A DNA stretch of 17,943 bases from DAHVFK01 sp035310985 (GCA_035310985.1 DATGDH010000155.1:1-17943), one strand, 5' to 3'. Positions 1 to 7,204 are shown, numbered from the stretch's first letter. The notes: a model not told the origin generated them from the letters alone. Made by a program: numbers and translations.

Positions 1-722
1 ACGGCGTCGTTGTGCTCGCGCACGTAGTCGTAGCTCTTGGTGCTCCCTGAGTGGTTGTTGAACGCGACGCAGGGGCTGATGACGTCGAGGAAGGCCGCGC
101 CGCGGTGCGCGATGGCGGCCTTGATGAGCGGCACGAGCTGCTTCTTGTCGCCGGAGAAGCCGCGCGCGACGAACGTGGCGCCGAGCTGCATGGCCATGCC
201 GATCATGTCGACCGCGTTGTCGGTGTTGACCGCGCCGCGCTTGGACTTGGAGCCGTAGTCGGCGGTTGCGGAGAACTGGCCCTTGGTGAGGCCGTACACG
301 CCGTTGTTCTCGACGATGTACACCATGTTGACGCCGCGCCGCATGACGTGCGCGAACTGCCCCAGGCCGATCGAGGCGGAGTCGCCGTCGCCCGAGACGC
401 CCATGTAGATGAGGTCGCGGTTGGCGAGGTTGGCGCCGGTCAGCACCGAGGGCATGCGCCCGTGCACGGTGTTGAAGCCGTGCGAGTTGCCGAGGAAGTA
501 GGTCGGGGTCTTGGACGAGCAGCCGATGCCGGAGAGCTTGGCGACGCGGTGCGGCTCGATGTCGAGCTCCCAGCAGGCCTGAATGATCGCGGCGCTGATC
601 GAGTCGTGGCCGCAGCCGGCGCACAGGGTCGAGACGGTGCCCTCGTAGTCGCGGCGCGTGTAGCCGACCTGATTCTTCTGCAGGGTCGGATGGTGGAGCT
701 TCGGTTTCGCGAGGTAGGTCAT
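1..722 (-). CDS. korB: 2-oxoacid:ferredoxin oxidoreductase beta subunit (KorB type), C-terminus cut by window edge
   Basis: This is the thiamine-diphosphate-binding beta subunit of a 2-oxoglutarate:ferredoxin oxidoreductase-type enzyme, which oxidatively decarboxylates a 2-oxoacid to an acyl-CoA and passes electrons to ferredoxin in the cytoplasm. Read on the minus strand, 240 codons are visible and the frame stays open at the left edge. The protein starts MTYLAKPKL. It shows the cluster ligands C34-x-x-C37 (LCAGCGHD), C68 (GIGCSS) and C218 (SPCVAF), and the ThDP/Mg motif GDGDSASIG at about 111-119 followed by ENNGVYGLTKGQ. The ATG overlaps the korA stop as ATGA, which indicates translational coupling, and an AAGG lies a few bases upstream inside korA. 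The TKGQFSATAD segment fits the KOR branch better than the POR branch. Substrate choice (2-oxoglutarate or another 2-oxoacid) is inferred. Confidence 0.93.
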   Translation of the reverse strand, partial: MTYLAKPKLHHPTLQKNQVGYTRRDYEGTVSTLCAGCGHDSISAAIIQACWELDIEPHRVAKLSGIGCSSKTPTYFLGNSHGFNTVHGRMPSVLTGANLANRDLIYMGVSGDGDSASIGLGQFAHVMRRGVNMVYIVENNGVYGLTKGQFSATADYGSKSKRGAVNTDNAVDMIGMAMQLGATFVARGFSGDKKQLVPLIKAAIAHRGAAFLDVISPCVAFNNHSGSTKSYDYVREHNDA

Positions 723-2563
723 GCGGCCTTGTCCCTTCTGATCGGGCGCACGTTGAGCGTGCCGACGATCTGCGCGATCTGCCGGGTGATGAAGCGCGCG
801 GTGATCGGCGTGCCGTCGTAGTGCAGCACCGAGATGAGGCTCGCCGGGTTGATGCCGGCGTCGTTGACGAGCAGCGTCTTCAGCTGCGCGTCGCGGTTCT
901 GCTCGATCACGAACACCTTGTTGTGCGAGGCGACGAAGTCGAAGATCTCGTCCTGGAACGGGAAGGCGCGCACGCGCAGCGCGTTGACGTGGATGCCCTG
1001 CGCGGCGAGCTCCTCGAGCGCCTCCTGCATCGCCGGGCTGGTCGAGCCGTAGTAGATCGCGCCGAAGCGCGCCGGGACCTTCGCGGCGGTGAGCAGCGCC
1101 TTGGGCACCAGGCCCTTCGCGGTCTCGAACTTCTTCTGCAGGCGCTGCATGTTGTCGACGTAGTCCGGCCCGGCCTCGGAGTAGCGCGCGTAGCGGTCCT
1201 TGGTGGTGCCGCGCGTGAAGTAGGCGCCGCGCTTGGGGTGCGTGCCCGGATAGGTGCGGTACGAAATGCCGTCGCCGTCTACGTCGAGGTAGCGGCCGAA
1301 GTCCTTGCCCGCCTCGAGCTCATTGAATCCCATGACCTTGCCGCGGTCGTACTTGCGCGCGTCGTCCCACTTGAACGGCGCGCTGAGGCGCTGGTTCATG
1401 CCGATGTCGAGGTCGGTCATGACGAACACCGGCGTCTGCAGCCGCTCGGCGAGGTCGAGCGCCTGCGCGGCGAACTCGAAGCACTCGGTCGGGTCCTCGG
1501 GGAAGAGCAGCACGTGCTTGGTGTCGCCGTGCGAGGCGTAGGCGCAGGCGAGCACGTCGGCCTGCTGCGTGCGCGTCGGCATCCCGGTCGAAGGCCCGCC
1601 GCGCTGCACGTTGATGATGGTGGCCGGGATCTCGGCGAAGTACGCCAGGCCGATGAACTCGGTCATCAGCGACACGCCCGGGCCCGAGGTGGCGGTGAAG
1701 GCGCGCGCGCCGTTCCAGCCGGCGCCGACCACCATGCCGATCGAGGCGAGCTCGTCCTCGGCCTGCACGATGGCGTAGTTGTGCCGGCCTGTCTGTTTAT
1801 CTATTCTTAATTTTGAACAATACCTCTGGAAAGCCTCCGCCAGCGACGACGAGGGCGTGATCGGGTACCAGGCGCACACCGTGGCGCCGCCGTACACGCA
1901 GCCGAGCGCAGCGGCCGAGTTGCCGTCGACGAAGATCTTGTCGCCGACGTTGTTCGCGCGCTTCACCTTGAGCGCGAGCGCATCCTTCAGCTTCTCGCGC
2001 GCATAGTCGAAGCCCATGTGGAAGGCGTTCAGGTTCGGCTTGAGCAGCTTCTCTTTTCCCTTGTACTGCTCGCCGATCAGCTCGGCGATCACCTCGGGCT
2101 CGATGCCGAGCAGCGCCGAGAGCGCGCCGACGTAGATGATGTTCTTGAACAGCTGGCGCTCGCGCGCGTCGTCGTACTCGGCGTTGCAGATCTCGGTGAG
2201 CGGCATGCCGATCACGTTGATGTCCGGACGGAACTTCGACTCGGGCAGCGGCCGGGTGTCGTCGTAGAACAGGTACCCGCCGGGCTCGATCTCCCTCACG
2301 TCCTGGTTCCAGGTCTGCGGGTTCATCGCCACCATCAGGTCGACGCCGCCGCGCCGGCCGAGCCAGCCGCGCTCGCTCACGCGCACCTCGTACCAGGTCG
2401 GCAGGCCCTGGATGTTCGAGGGGAAGATGTTGCGCGGGGACACGGGGATCCCCATGCGCAGGAAGGATTTCGCGAACAGCTCGTTGGCCGAGGCCGAGCC
2501 CGAGCCGTTCACGTTGGCGAACTTGACGACGAAGTCGTTGGTCGCCTCGATGCGTTTTGCCAT
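719..2563 (-). CDS. korA: 2-oxoacid:ferredoxin oxidoreductase alpha subunit with fused gamma domain (KorA type)
   Basis: This is the large catalytic subunit of the KOR enzyme, 614 residues, the usual length for KorA with an N-terminal gamma domain. Residues 1 to about 195 form the gamma domain (GSGSASANELF near 21-31, then GGVDLMVAMN near 72-81). The ThDP pyrimidine-binding alpha domain follows, with YPITPSSS at 233-240, the conserved AEDELASIG at 268-276 and TSGPGVSLM at 292-300. The C-terminal region (about 495-614) is the transketolase-C-like domain. The architecture matches the two-subunit KorAB enzymes known from Thauera aromatica and Mycobacterium tuberculosis. It lies 22 bp downstream of the class II aldolase gene and overlaps korB by 4 bp. 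An oddity is a run of AT-rich, rare-looking codons at residues 248-258 (positions about 1790-1822), reported as a separate finding. Confidence 0.95.
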   Translation of the reverse strand: MAKRIEATNDFVVKFANVNGSGSASANELFAKSFLRMGIPVSPRNIFPSNIQGLPTWYEVRVSERGWLGRRGGVDLMVAMNPQTWNQDVREIEPGGYLFYDDTRPLPESKFRPDINVIGMPLTEICNAEYDDARERQLFKNIIYVGALSALLGIEPEVIAELIGEQYKGKEKLLKPNLNAFHMGFDYAREKLKDALALKVKRANNVGDKIFVDGNSAAALGCVYGGATVCAWYPITPSSSLAEAFQRYCSKLRIDKQTGRHNYAIVQAEDELASIGMVVGAGWNGARAFTATSGPGVSLMTEFIGLAYFAEIPATIINVQRGGPSTGMPTRTQQADVLACAYASHGDTKHVLLFPEDPTECFEFAAQALDLAERLQTPVFVMTDLDIGMNQRLSAPFKWDDARKYDRGKVMGFNELEAGKDFGRYLDVDGDGISYRTYPGTHPKRGAYFTRGTTKDRYARYSEAGPDYVDNMQRLQKKFETAKGLVPKALLTAAKVPARFGAIYYGSTSPAMQEALEELAAQGIHVNALRVRAFPFQDEIFDFVASHNKVFVIEQNRDAQLKTLLVNDAGINPASLISVLHYDGTPITARFITRQIAQIVGTLNVRPIRRDKAA

Positions 2564-2585
2564 GTTGCGTTCCGCTTTCCGCTTC

Positions 2586-3350
2586 CTAGTTCCGGTAGCC
2601 CGGGTCCTTTGCGTCGACGGCGCGCTGCAATGCGGCGAACTCTAGCTCGCCGAGCGGCGCGCTGTCGGTGAGAAATTCATCGCCCAGCTCCTGCGACTGC
2701 AGGCACACCTCGGCCGAGGGCACGCGCAGCTTCGCGCTCTGCGCGGCGAGCTGGATCTGGCAGGCGCGCTCCAGGCGCCACATGCGCACGAAGGCCTCGG
2801 GCACGGTGCGCCCGACGGTGAGCAGGCCGTGGTTGCGCAGGACGAGCGCCGGCTGGCCGCCGAGGCTCCCCACCAGGCGCTCCTGCTCGTCCAGGCGCAT
2901 GCTCGGCCCCTCGAAGTCGTGGTAGGCGAGCTTGCCGTAGAAGTTGTGCGAGTACATGTGCACCGGCAGCAGGCCCTCCTCCTGCGCCGAGACCGCCATG
3001 CCGGCGAGGGTGTGGGTGTGGAACACGCACTGCGCGTCGGCACGCGCGCGGTGCACCGCGGCGTGGATCACGAAGCCCGCCTTGTTCGCGCCGTAGGCCT
3101 GCTCGCCGACCGCGTTGCCGTCGAGGTCGATCTTCACCAGATTCGACGCGGTCACCTCGTCGAAGCGCAGGCCGTAGGGATTGATCAGGAAATGGTGCTC
3201 GGGCCCGGGCACGCGCAGGCTGATGTGCGTGTAGATGAGCTCCGACCAGCCGAGGTCGTGGGCGATGCGGTACGCCGCAGCGAGCTGCACTCGCAGGGCT
3301 TGCTCCGCGGGGTCGATGGGGGATTTCTTCTTGAGCGAAGCGACACCCAT
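2586..3350 (-). CDS. class II aldolase/adducin family protein
   Basis: This 254-residue protein belongs to the class II aldolase/adducin fold, whose best-known members (FucA, AraD) cleave or epimerise sugar phosphates with a Zn2+ held by three histidines. The metal ligands are visible: H111-T-H113 in VFHTHTLAG and H174 in LRNHGLLTVG. The position that carries the catalytic glutamate of FucA (Glu73), just before the conserved helix leading to HxH, reads NKAGFVIH here and has no Glu. A true fuculose-phosphate aldolase activity is therefore doubtful; this Glu-less form is common among uncharacterised members. The start is supported by GAGGAG at 3362-3357, which overlaps the stop of the upstream flavoprotein gene with 6 bases between GGAG and ATG. 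It sits in the kor operon between the flavoprotein (10 bp gap) and korA (22 bp gap). Its substrate is unknown. Confidence 0.88.
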   Translation of the reverse strand: MGVASLKKKSPIDPAEQALRVQLAAAYRIAHDLGWSELIYTHISLRVPGPEHHFLINPYGLRFDEVTASNLVKIDLDGNAVGEQAYGANKAGFVIHAAVHRARADAQCVFHTHTLAGMAVSAQEEGLLPVHMYSHNFYGKLAYHDFEGPSMRLDEQERLVGSLGGQPALVLRNHGLLTVGRTVPEAFVRMWRLERACQIQLAAQSAKLRVPSAEVCLQSQELGDEFLTDSAPLGELEFAALQRAVDAKDPGYRN

Positions 3351-3360
3351 GCCGGTCTCC

Positions 3361-5178
3361 TCAGGCTGCTTTTCTTTGCGGCGAGCGGCACGCCGGGCCG
3401 GCGTGCGTCATCTCGAGCAGGAACTTCTGCATGTCCCAGGCGCCGGTCGGGCAGCGCTCGGCGCACAGCCCGCAGTGCAGGCACACATCCTCGTCCTTGA
3501 CCATCACGCGCCCGGTCCTGAGGCCCTCCTGCACATACAGGTCCTGCGCGAGGTTCTGCGCCGGCGCGCTCAGGCGCGCGCGCAGGTCGGCCTCCTCGCC
3601 GTTCGGCGTGAAGCTGATGCAGTCCATCGGGCAGATGTCGACGCAGGCGTCGCACTCGATGCACAGCCGCGGCGCGAACACCGTCTGCACGTCGCAGTTG
3701 AGGCAGCGCTGCGCTTCCTTCCACGCGGTCGCCGCGTCGAAGCCGAGCTCGACCTCGACCTTGATGTTCTTCAGCGTCTGGCGCACGTCGCGCCAGGGCA
3801 CCTTGTAGCGCGCGTCGCCGTGGATCTCGTTGTCGTAGCTCCACTCGTGGATGCCCATCTTCTGCGACACCAGCGTCACGTCGGGCGCAGGACGCTCGGA
3901 AATGTCTTCCGAGTGCAAGAGCTTGTCTATCGATACGGCGGCGTCGTGCCCGTGCGCCACCGCCCAGATGATGTTCTTCGGCCCGAAGGCCGCGTCGCCG
4001 CCGAAGAACACGTTCTTCACGCTCGAGGCGAAGGTCGCCTTGTCGAGCACCGGCAGGCCGTGCCGGTCGAACTCGACGCCGCAGTCGCGCTCGATCCAGG
4101 GGAAGGCGTTCTCCTGGCCGACCGCGACCAGCACGTCGTCGCACTCGAAGCTCTGCTCGGGCTCGCCGGTCGGAACGAGGCTGCGACGCCCCTTGTCGTC
4201 GTACACCGCCTTCACCTTCTCGAAGGTCATGCCGACGAGTTTCTGATCTTTTATGACGAAGGATTTCGGCACCAGGTAATTCAGGATCGGAATGCCCTCG
4301 TGCTGGGCGTCTTCCTTTTCCCAGGGGCTCGCCTTCATCTCCTCGAAGCCCGAGCGCACGATCACCTTCACGTCCTCGCCGCCCAGGCGCTTGGAGGTGC
4401 GGCAGCAGTCCATCGCCGTATTGCCGCCGCCGAGCACGATGACGCGCTTGCCGATCTTGTCGACGTGGCCGAAGGACACGGATGACAGCCAGTCGATGCC
4501 GATGTGGATGTTCTTCGCGCCTTCCTTCCTTCCCGGGATGTCCAGGTCGCGGCCCCGCGGCGCGCCGCTGCCGACGAAGATGGCGTCGTATCCCTCCGCC
4601 ATCAGCGCTTTCATGCTGTCTATTTTTCTGTTGACGAAGGAAACGCCAAGGTCGAGGACGTAGCCGACCTCCTCGTCGATCACCTCCTCGGGGAGGCGAA
4701 AGCGCGGGATCTGCGAGCGGATCATGCCGCCCGCCTTGGGGTCCTGGTCGAACACCGTCACCTGGTAGCCGATCGGCGCGAGGTCGCGCGCCACGGTGAG
4801 GGATGCGGGGCCCGCGCCGATGCAGGCGATCTTCCTGCCGTTCCGGTGCGCCGCGGGCCTGGGCATCAGGCCCCTGACGTCGTCCTTGTAGTCGGCGGCG
4901 ACGCGCTTCAGTCGGCAGATCGCGACCGGCTCGGGGCGCGCCTGGTTCTCCTCTTCGACGCGGCCGCGCCGGCACGCGGGCTCGCACGGCCGGTCGCAGG
5001 TGCGCCCGAGGATTCCCGGGAACACGTTCGACTTCCAGTTCACCATGTAGGCGTCGGAGTAACGCCCGGCGGCGATCAAGCGGATGTATTCTGGAACCGG
5101 AGTGTGGGCCGGACAGGCCCACTGGCAATCGACGACTTTATGAAAGTAGTTCGGATTGCGGATGTCGGTAGCTTGCAA
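3361..5178 (-). CDS. GltD-like FAD/NAD(P)H oxidoreductase with N-terminal Fe-S domain and C-terminal 2[4Fe-4S] module
   Basis: This 605-residue flavoprotein is the first gene of the kor operon. The N-terminal Fer4_20-like domain carries C18-x3-C22-P and C61-x3-C65-x3-C69. The FAD Rossmann motif is GAGPAS at 121-126 (IACIGAGPASLTVARDL). The NAD(P) Rossmann motif is GGGNTA at 250-255, and a second FAD contact is GGDAAFGPKN at 393-402. The C-terminus has a C492-x2-C495 pair, then two ferredoxin motifs: C506-x2-C509-x2-C512-x3-C516-P and C566-x2-C569-x2-C572-x3-C576-P. The likely role is electron transfer between NAD(P) and ferredoxin or KorAB, inferred from domains and operon position. No ATG precedes the first conserved cysteines. 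The TTG at 5178 (or the adjacent TTG at 5181) is chosen because GAGGAG ends 6 (or 3) bases upstream. A longer reading would run into the divergent promoter and the opposite gene. Confidence 0.9.
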   Translation of the reverse strand: MQATDIRNPNYFHKVVDCQWACPAHTPVPEYIRLIAAGRYSDAYMVNWKSNVFPGILGRTCDRPCEPACRRGRVEEENQARPEPVAICRLKRVAADYKDDVRGLMPRPAAHRNGRKIACIGAGPASLTVARDLAPIGYQVTVFDQDPKAGGMIRSQIPRFRLPEEVIDEEVGYVLDLGVSFVNRKIDSMKALMAEGYDAIFVGSGAPRGRDLDIPGRKEGAKNIHIGIDWLSSVSFGHVDKIGKRVIVLGGGNTAMDCCRTSKRLGGEDVKVIVRSGFEEMKASPWEKEDAQHEGIPILNYLVPKSFVIKDQKLVGMTFEKVKAVYDDKGRRSLVPTGEPEQSFECDDVLVAVGQENAFPWIERDCGVEFDRHGLPVLDKATFASSVKNVFFGGDAAFGPKNIIWAVAHGHDAAVSIDKLLHSEDISERPAPDVTLVSQKMGIHEWSYDNEIHGDARYKVPWRDVRQTLKNIKVEVELGFDAATAWKEAQRCLNCDVQTVFAPRLCIECDACVDICPMDCISFTPNGEEADLRARLSAPAQNLAQDLYVQEGLRTGRVMVKDEDVCLHCGLCAERCPTGAWDMQKFLLEMTHAGPACRSPQRKAA

Positions 5179-5184
5179 CAAAAT

Positions 5185-5190
5185 CTCCTC
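5185..5190 (-). promoter_or_regulatory. ribosome binding site that fixes the TTG start of the flavoprotein gene
   Basis: The minus strand reads GAGGAG followed by ATT, TTG, TTG. This is the only strong Shine-Dalgarno match near the first conserved cysteines of the flavoprotein and it decides a non-ATG start. Spacing favours the second TTG (5178). Confidence 0.7.
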
Positions 5191-5218
5191 GCCCCCTTGC
5201 GTTCGGGCGGTGTTTCGT

Positions 5219-5230
5219 ACTGGCGACAGT
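5219..5230. promoter_or_regulatory. small dyad in the leader of the kor operon (possible operator)
   Basis: A perfect 4-bp inverted repeat with a 4-base centre, ACTG-GCGA-CAGT, lies in the divergent intergenic region, flanked by an imperfect GTAC...GTAC extension. It is about 10-20 bases downstream of the predicted leftward transcription start. A dyad this short can occur by chance, so the operator reading is only a suggestion. Confidence 0.15.
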
Positions 5231-5237
5231 GTACTCC

Positions 5238-5265
5238 TTGCCCCCTCATTAGAAAACCCTATTTT
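5238..5265 (+). promoter_or_regulatory. candidate promoter for the transaldolase-enoyl-CoA hydratase pair
   Basis: TTGCCC (5238-5243) and TATTTT (5260-5265) are separated by 16 bases and overlap the leftward candidate promoter on the opposite strand. The predicted start near 5272 leaves a leader of only about 15 bases before the ATG at 5287, with no strong Shine-Dalgarno sequence in it. The match is moderate at best. If both promoters are real, they would compete for RNA polymerase. Confidence 0.3.
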
Positions 5266-5277
5266 CTTTAGGATCAA
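5248..5277 (-). promoter_or_regulatory. candidate sigma-70-type promoter for the flavoprotein-aldolase-korAB operon
   Basis: On the minus strand a -35-like TTGATC (5277-5272) is followed after 18 bases by a -10-like TCTAAT (5253-5248), which matches the TATAAT consensus at 5 of 6 positions. It lies in the only AT-rich stretch between two divergent genes. The predicted start near 5241 gives a leader of about 60 bases before the TTG start. Position and base composition support it; no experimental data are implied. Confidence 0.45.
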
Positions 5278-5286
5278 AAGACTAGG

Positions 5287-6240
5287 ATGACTTCCGAGCT
5301 CGATTCCCTGCGCCGGCACTCGGTCGTGGTGGCTGACACCGGCGACATCGACGCAGCGGCGCGCTGGAAGCCCCAGGACGCCACCACCAACCCTTCCCTG
5401 CTGCTCGCCGCGGCGGGCGACCCCCGGTACCGGCACCTGGTCGAGGACGCGGTGGCGCGCGGCAAGGGCAGCGCCGAGGCGACCCAGGAGCAGCTGTTCG
5501 TCGCCTTCGGGCGCGAGATCCTGAAGCACATCCCGGGCCGCGTCTCGACCGAAGTCGACGCGCGGCTGTCGTTCGACACCGAGGGCTCGATCGCCAAGGC
5601 GCGGCGCCTCGTCGCCCTGTACGAGGCCGTCGGCGTACCGCGGAACCGCGTGCTGATCAAGCTGGCGAGCACCTGGGAGGGGATCCGCGCCGGCGAGCGC
5701 CTGGAGCGCGAGGGCATCCACTGCAACCTGACGCTGCTGTTTTCGTTCGCGCAGGCCGCCGCCTGCGCCGACGCCGGCGTGACACTCATCTCGCCCTTCG
5801 TCGGGCGCATCTACGACTGGCACAAGGCGGCGCGCAAGGTCGACGACATCCCGCTCGCCGAGGACCCGGGCGTCGCGTCCGTCACGCGCATCTACCGCTA
5901 CTACAAGAAGTTCGGCTACACGACGCAGGTGATGGGCGCGAGCTTCAGAAAGACCGGGCAGATCCTCGAGCTCGCCGGCTGCGACCTGCTCACCATCGCG
6001 CCCGACCTGCTCGAGAAGCTCGCCGCAACCGAGGGCGAGGTGCCGAGGAAGCTTTCGCCCGGCATGGGCGGCGAGCTCGAGCGCGTCGCGCTCGACGAGA
6101 AGGCGTTCCGCTGGATGCACAACGAGGACCAGATGGCGGTCGAGAAGCTCTCCGAGGGCATCCGGCGCTTCCACGCCGACGCGCAGAAGCTCGGGCAGCT
6201 CGTCGCACAGCTGGTCTCCGCGAGGCGCGCCGCGGCGTGA
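5287..6240 (+). CDS. tal: transaldolase (TalB family)
   Basis: Transaldolase transfers a dihydroxyacetone unit between sedoheptulose 7-phosphate and glyceraldehyde 3-phosphate in the non-oxidative pentose phosphate pathway. The 317-residue length matches the TalB type (about 316-318). Visible family features are the aspartate in VADTGDI (D17), TTNPSLLL at 33-40, the glutamate in STEVDARLS (E89), the Schiff-base lysine K125 in VLIKLASTWEGIRA, NLTLLFS at 147-153 and the SPFVGRIYDW segment at 169-178. These correspond to E. coli TalB D17, E96, K132 and T156 (here T149) by my own alignment. It starts at an ATG just after the divergent promoter region, and its stop overlaps the next gene start as GTGA. 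Nothing in the protein looks damaged. Confidence 0.95.
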   Translation: MTSELDSLRRHSVVVADTGDIDAAARWKPQDATTNPSLLLAAAGDPRYRHLVEDAVARGKGSAEATQEQLFVAFGREILKHIPGRVSTEVDARLSFDTEGSIAKARRLVALYEAVGVPRNRVLIKLASTWEGIRAGERLEREGIHCNLTLLFSFAQAAACADAGVTLISPFVGRIYDWHKAARKVDDIPLAEDPGVASVTRIYRYYKKFGYTTQVMGASFRKTGQILELAGCDLLTIAPDLLEKLAATEGEVPRKLSPGMGGELERVALDEKAFRWMHNEDQMAVEKLSEGIRRFHADAQKLGQLVAQLVSARRAAA

Positions 6241-7007
6241 GCGTCACCGTCGGCATCGCGCTCGAGCGCCGCGCGGCGGGCCTGGTCGCGCGCGTGACAA
6301 TCGAGCGCCCGGCGAAGCTGAACGCGCTCGACGGCGCGACGCTGGAGGGCATCGCCGCGGCGCTCGCCGGGCTGCCCGCCGGCGCGCGCGCGGTGGTGCT
6401 CAGCGGCGCGGGCGAGCGCGCCTTTGCCGGCGGCGCCGACGTGCGGGAGCTCGCGGCGCTCGATGCGCGCTCGGCGCGCGCCTTCATCGGGCGCGTGCAC
6501 CACGCCTGCGCCGCGCTGCGCGCCTGCCCGCTGCCGGTGATCGCGCGCGTGAACGGCCTGTGCCTGGGCGCCGGGCTCGAGCTCGCCGCCGCCTGCGACC
6601 TGAGGATCGCCGCGGCGCACGCGCAGTTCGGCATGCCGGAAGTGCGCCTCGGCATCCCCTCGGTGGTCGAGGCGGCGCTGCTGCCGCGCCTCGTGGGCGC
6701 GGGGCGCGCGCGCTGGCTGGTGCTCACCGGCGAGAACATCGATGCGCGCGAGGCGCTCGCCTGGGGCCTGGTCGAGCGGGTCGCCGCGCCGGGCGCGCTC
6801 GACGCGCAGGTCGACGCCGCGCTCGACGCGCTGCTCGCCGCGGGCGATGCGGCGCTGCGCGCGCAGAAGCGCCTGTGCAAGCTGTGGGAAGAGGCGCCGC
6901 TCGAGGACTGCGTGCGCCAGAGCATCGATGAGTTCGCCGCCGCCTACGCGGGCGAAGAACCGCGCCGCATGCTGGGCGCCTTCCTCGCGGCGAAGGTAAA
7001 GCGCTAG
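6237..7007 (+). CDS. enoyl-CoA hydratase/isomerase (crotonase) family protein
   Basis: This is a 256-residue crotonase-fold protein, the normal length for an enoyl-CoA hydratase, which adds water to trans-2-enoyl-CoA in beta-oxidation or related acyl-CoA pathways. The oxyanion-hole segments AGGAD (64-68) and GAGLE (111-115) are present. Both catalytic glutamates of rat mitochondrial hydratase have counterparts: E115 in GAGLELAAACD and E135 in FGMPEVRLGIPS. The start is a GTG that overlaps the tal stop in GTGA (6237-6240), so translation is probably coupled. The substrate cannot be told from sequence; the GIPSVVEAALLPRL stretch differs from the GAGGTQRL of classical beta-oxidation hydratases. 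Its TAG stop shares the tetranucleotide CTAG (7004-7007) with the convergent gene. Confidence 0.9.
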   Translation: MSVTVGIALERRAAGLVARVTIERPAKLNALDGATLEGIAAALAGLPAGARAVVLSGAGERAFAGGADVRELAALDARSARAFIGRVHHACAALRACPLPVIARVNGLCLGAGLELAAACDLRIAAAHAQFGMPEVRLGIPSVVEAALLPRLVGAGRARWLVLTGENIDAREALAWGLVERVAAPGALDAQVDAALDALLAAGDAALRAQKRLCKLWEEAPLEDCVRQSIDEFAAAYAGEEPRRMLGAFLAAKVKR

Positions 7008-7204
7008 CGGCGCCGCGCGCGCCAGGCGTTCCACGCCCAGCCGGCGAGATAGAGCGCGGCGGGCAGCGCGACCGTGAGCACGGCGAGCGTCGCCGCTTTG
7101 TCGGGCTCGGCCTCGCCCGCCGCGAACATGATGCCGAGGTTGAGCAGGCTGAGCGCCACCCAGATCACGGTGAACAGCAGCCACAGGCGTTGCCAGAGCT
7201 TCAC
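7004..7204 (-). CDS. 66-residue two-helix membrane protein encoded after a P-type ATPase
   Basis: This small protein has two predicted transmembrane helices, about residues 6-28 (LWLLFTVIWVALSLLNLG...) and 38-60 (AATLAVLTVALPAALYLAGW...), joined by a short acidic loop (AAGEAEPDK) and ending in a basic tail, AWRARRR. The GTG start overlaps the ATPase stop as GTGA (7204-7201) and has GGAGG at 7214-7210, 5 bases upstream. This is better supported than a longer start inside the ATPase gene. I do not recognise a family. Its position as the last gene of the transporter run, coupled to the ATPase, suggests an accessory or regulatory subunit, by analogy to other small membrane proteins that associate with P-type ATPases. 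That role is inference. Its stop is shared in CTAG with the convergent enoyl-CoA hydratase gene. Confidence 0.7.
   Translation of the reverse strand: MKLWQRLWLLFTVIWVALSLLNLGIMFAAGEAEPDKAATLAVLTVALPAALYLAGWAWNAWRARRR

Noticed and set aside
5264..5277. An FNR-like box (TTGATCCTAAAGAA on the minus strand) upstream of the kor operon
   Set aside because: Only one half site is good, and it coincides with the proposed -35 hexamer, about 30 bases from the predicted start rather than near -41. It is better explained as part of the promoter.
3361..6174. A 937-codon reading of the kor-linked flavoprotein starting at 6174
   Set aside because: The extra N-terminus runs antisense through transaldolase and the divergent promoter region. 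The conserved flavoprotein sequence begins only at about 5178, where a ribosome binding site and TTG start are found.
7004..7030. Possible hairpin terminator in GCGCTAGCGGCGCCGCGCGC
   Set aside because: The stretch is GC-rich but has no convincing long stem and no following T-run on either strand.
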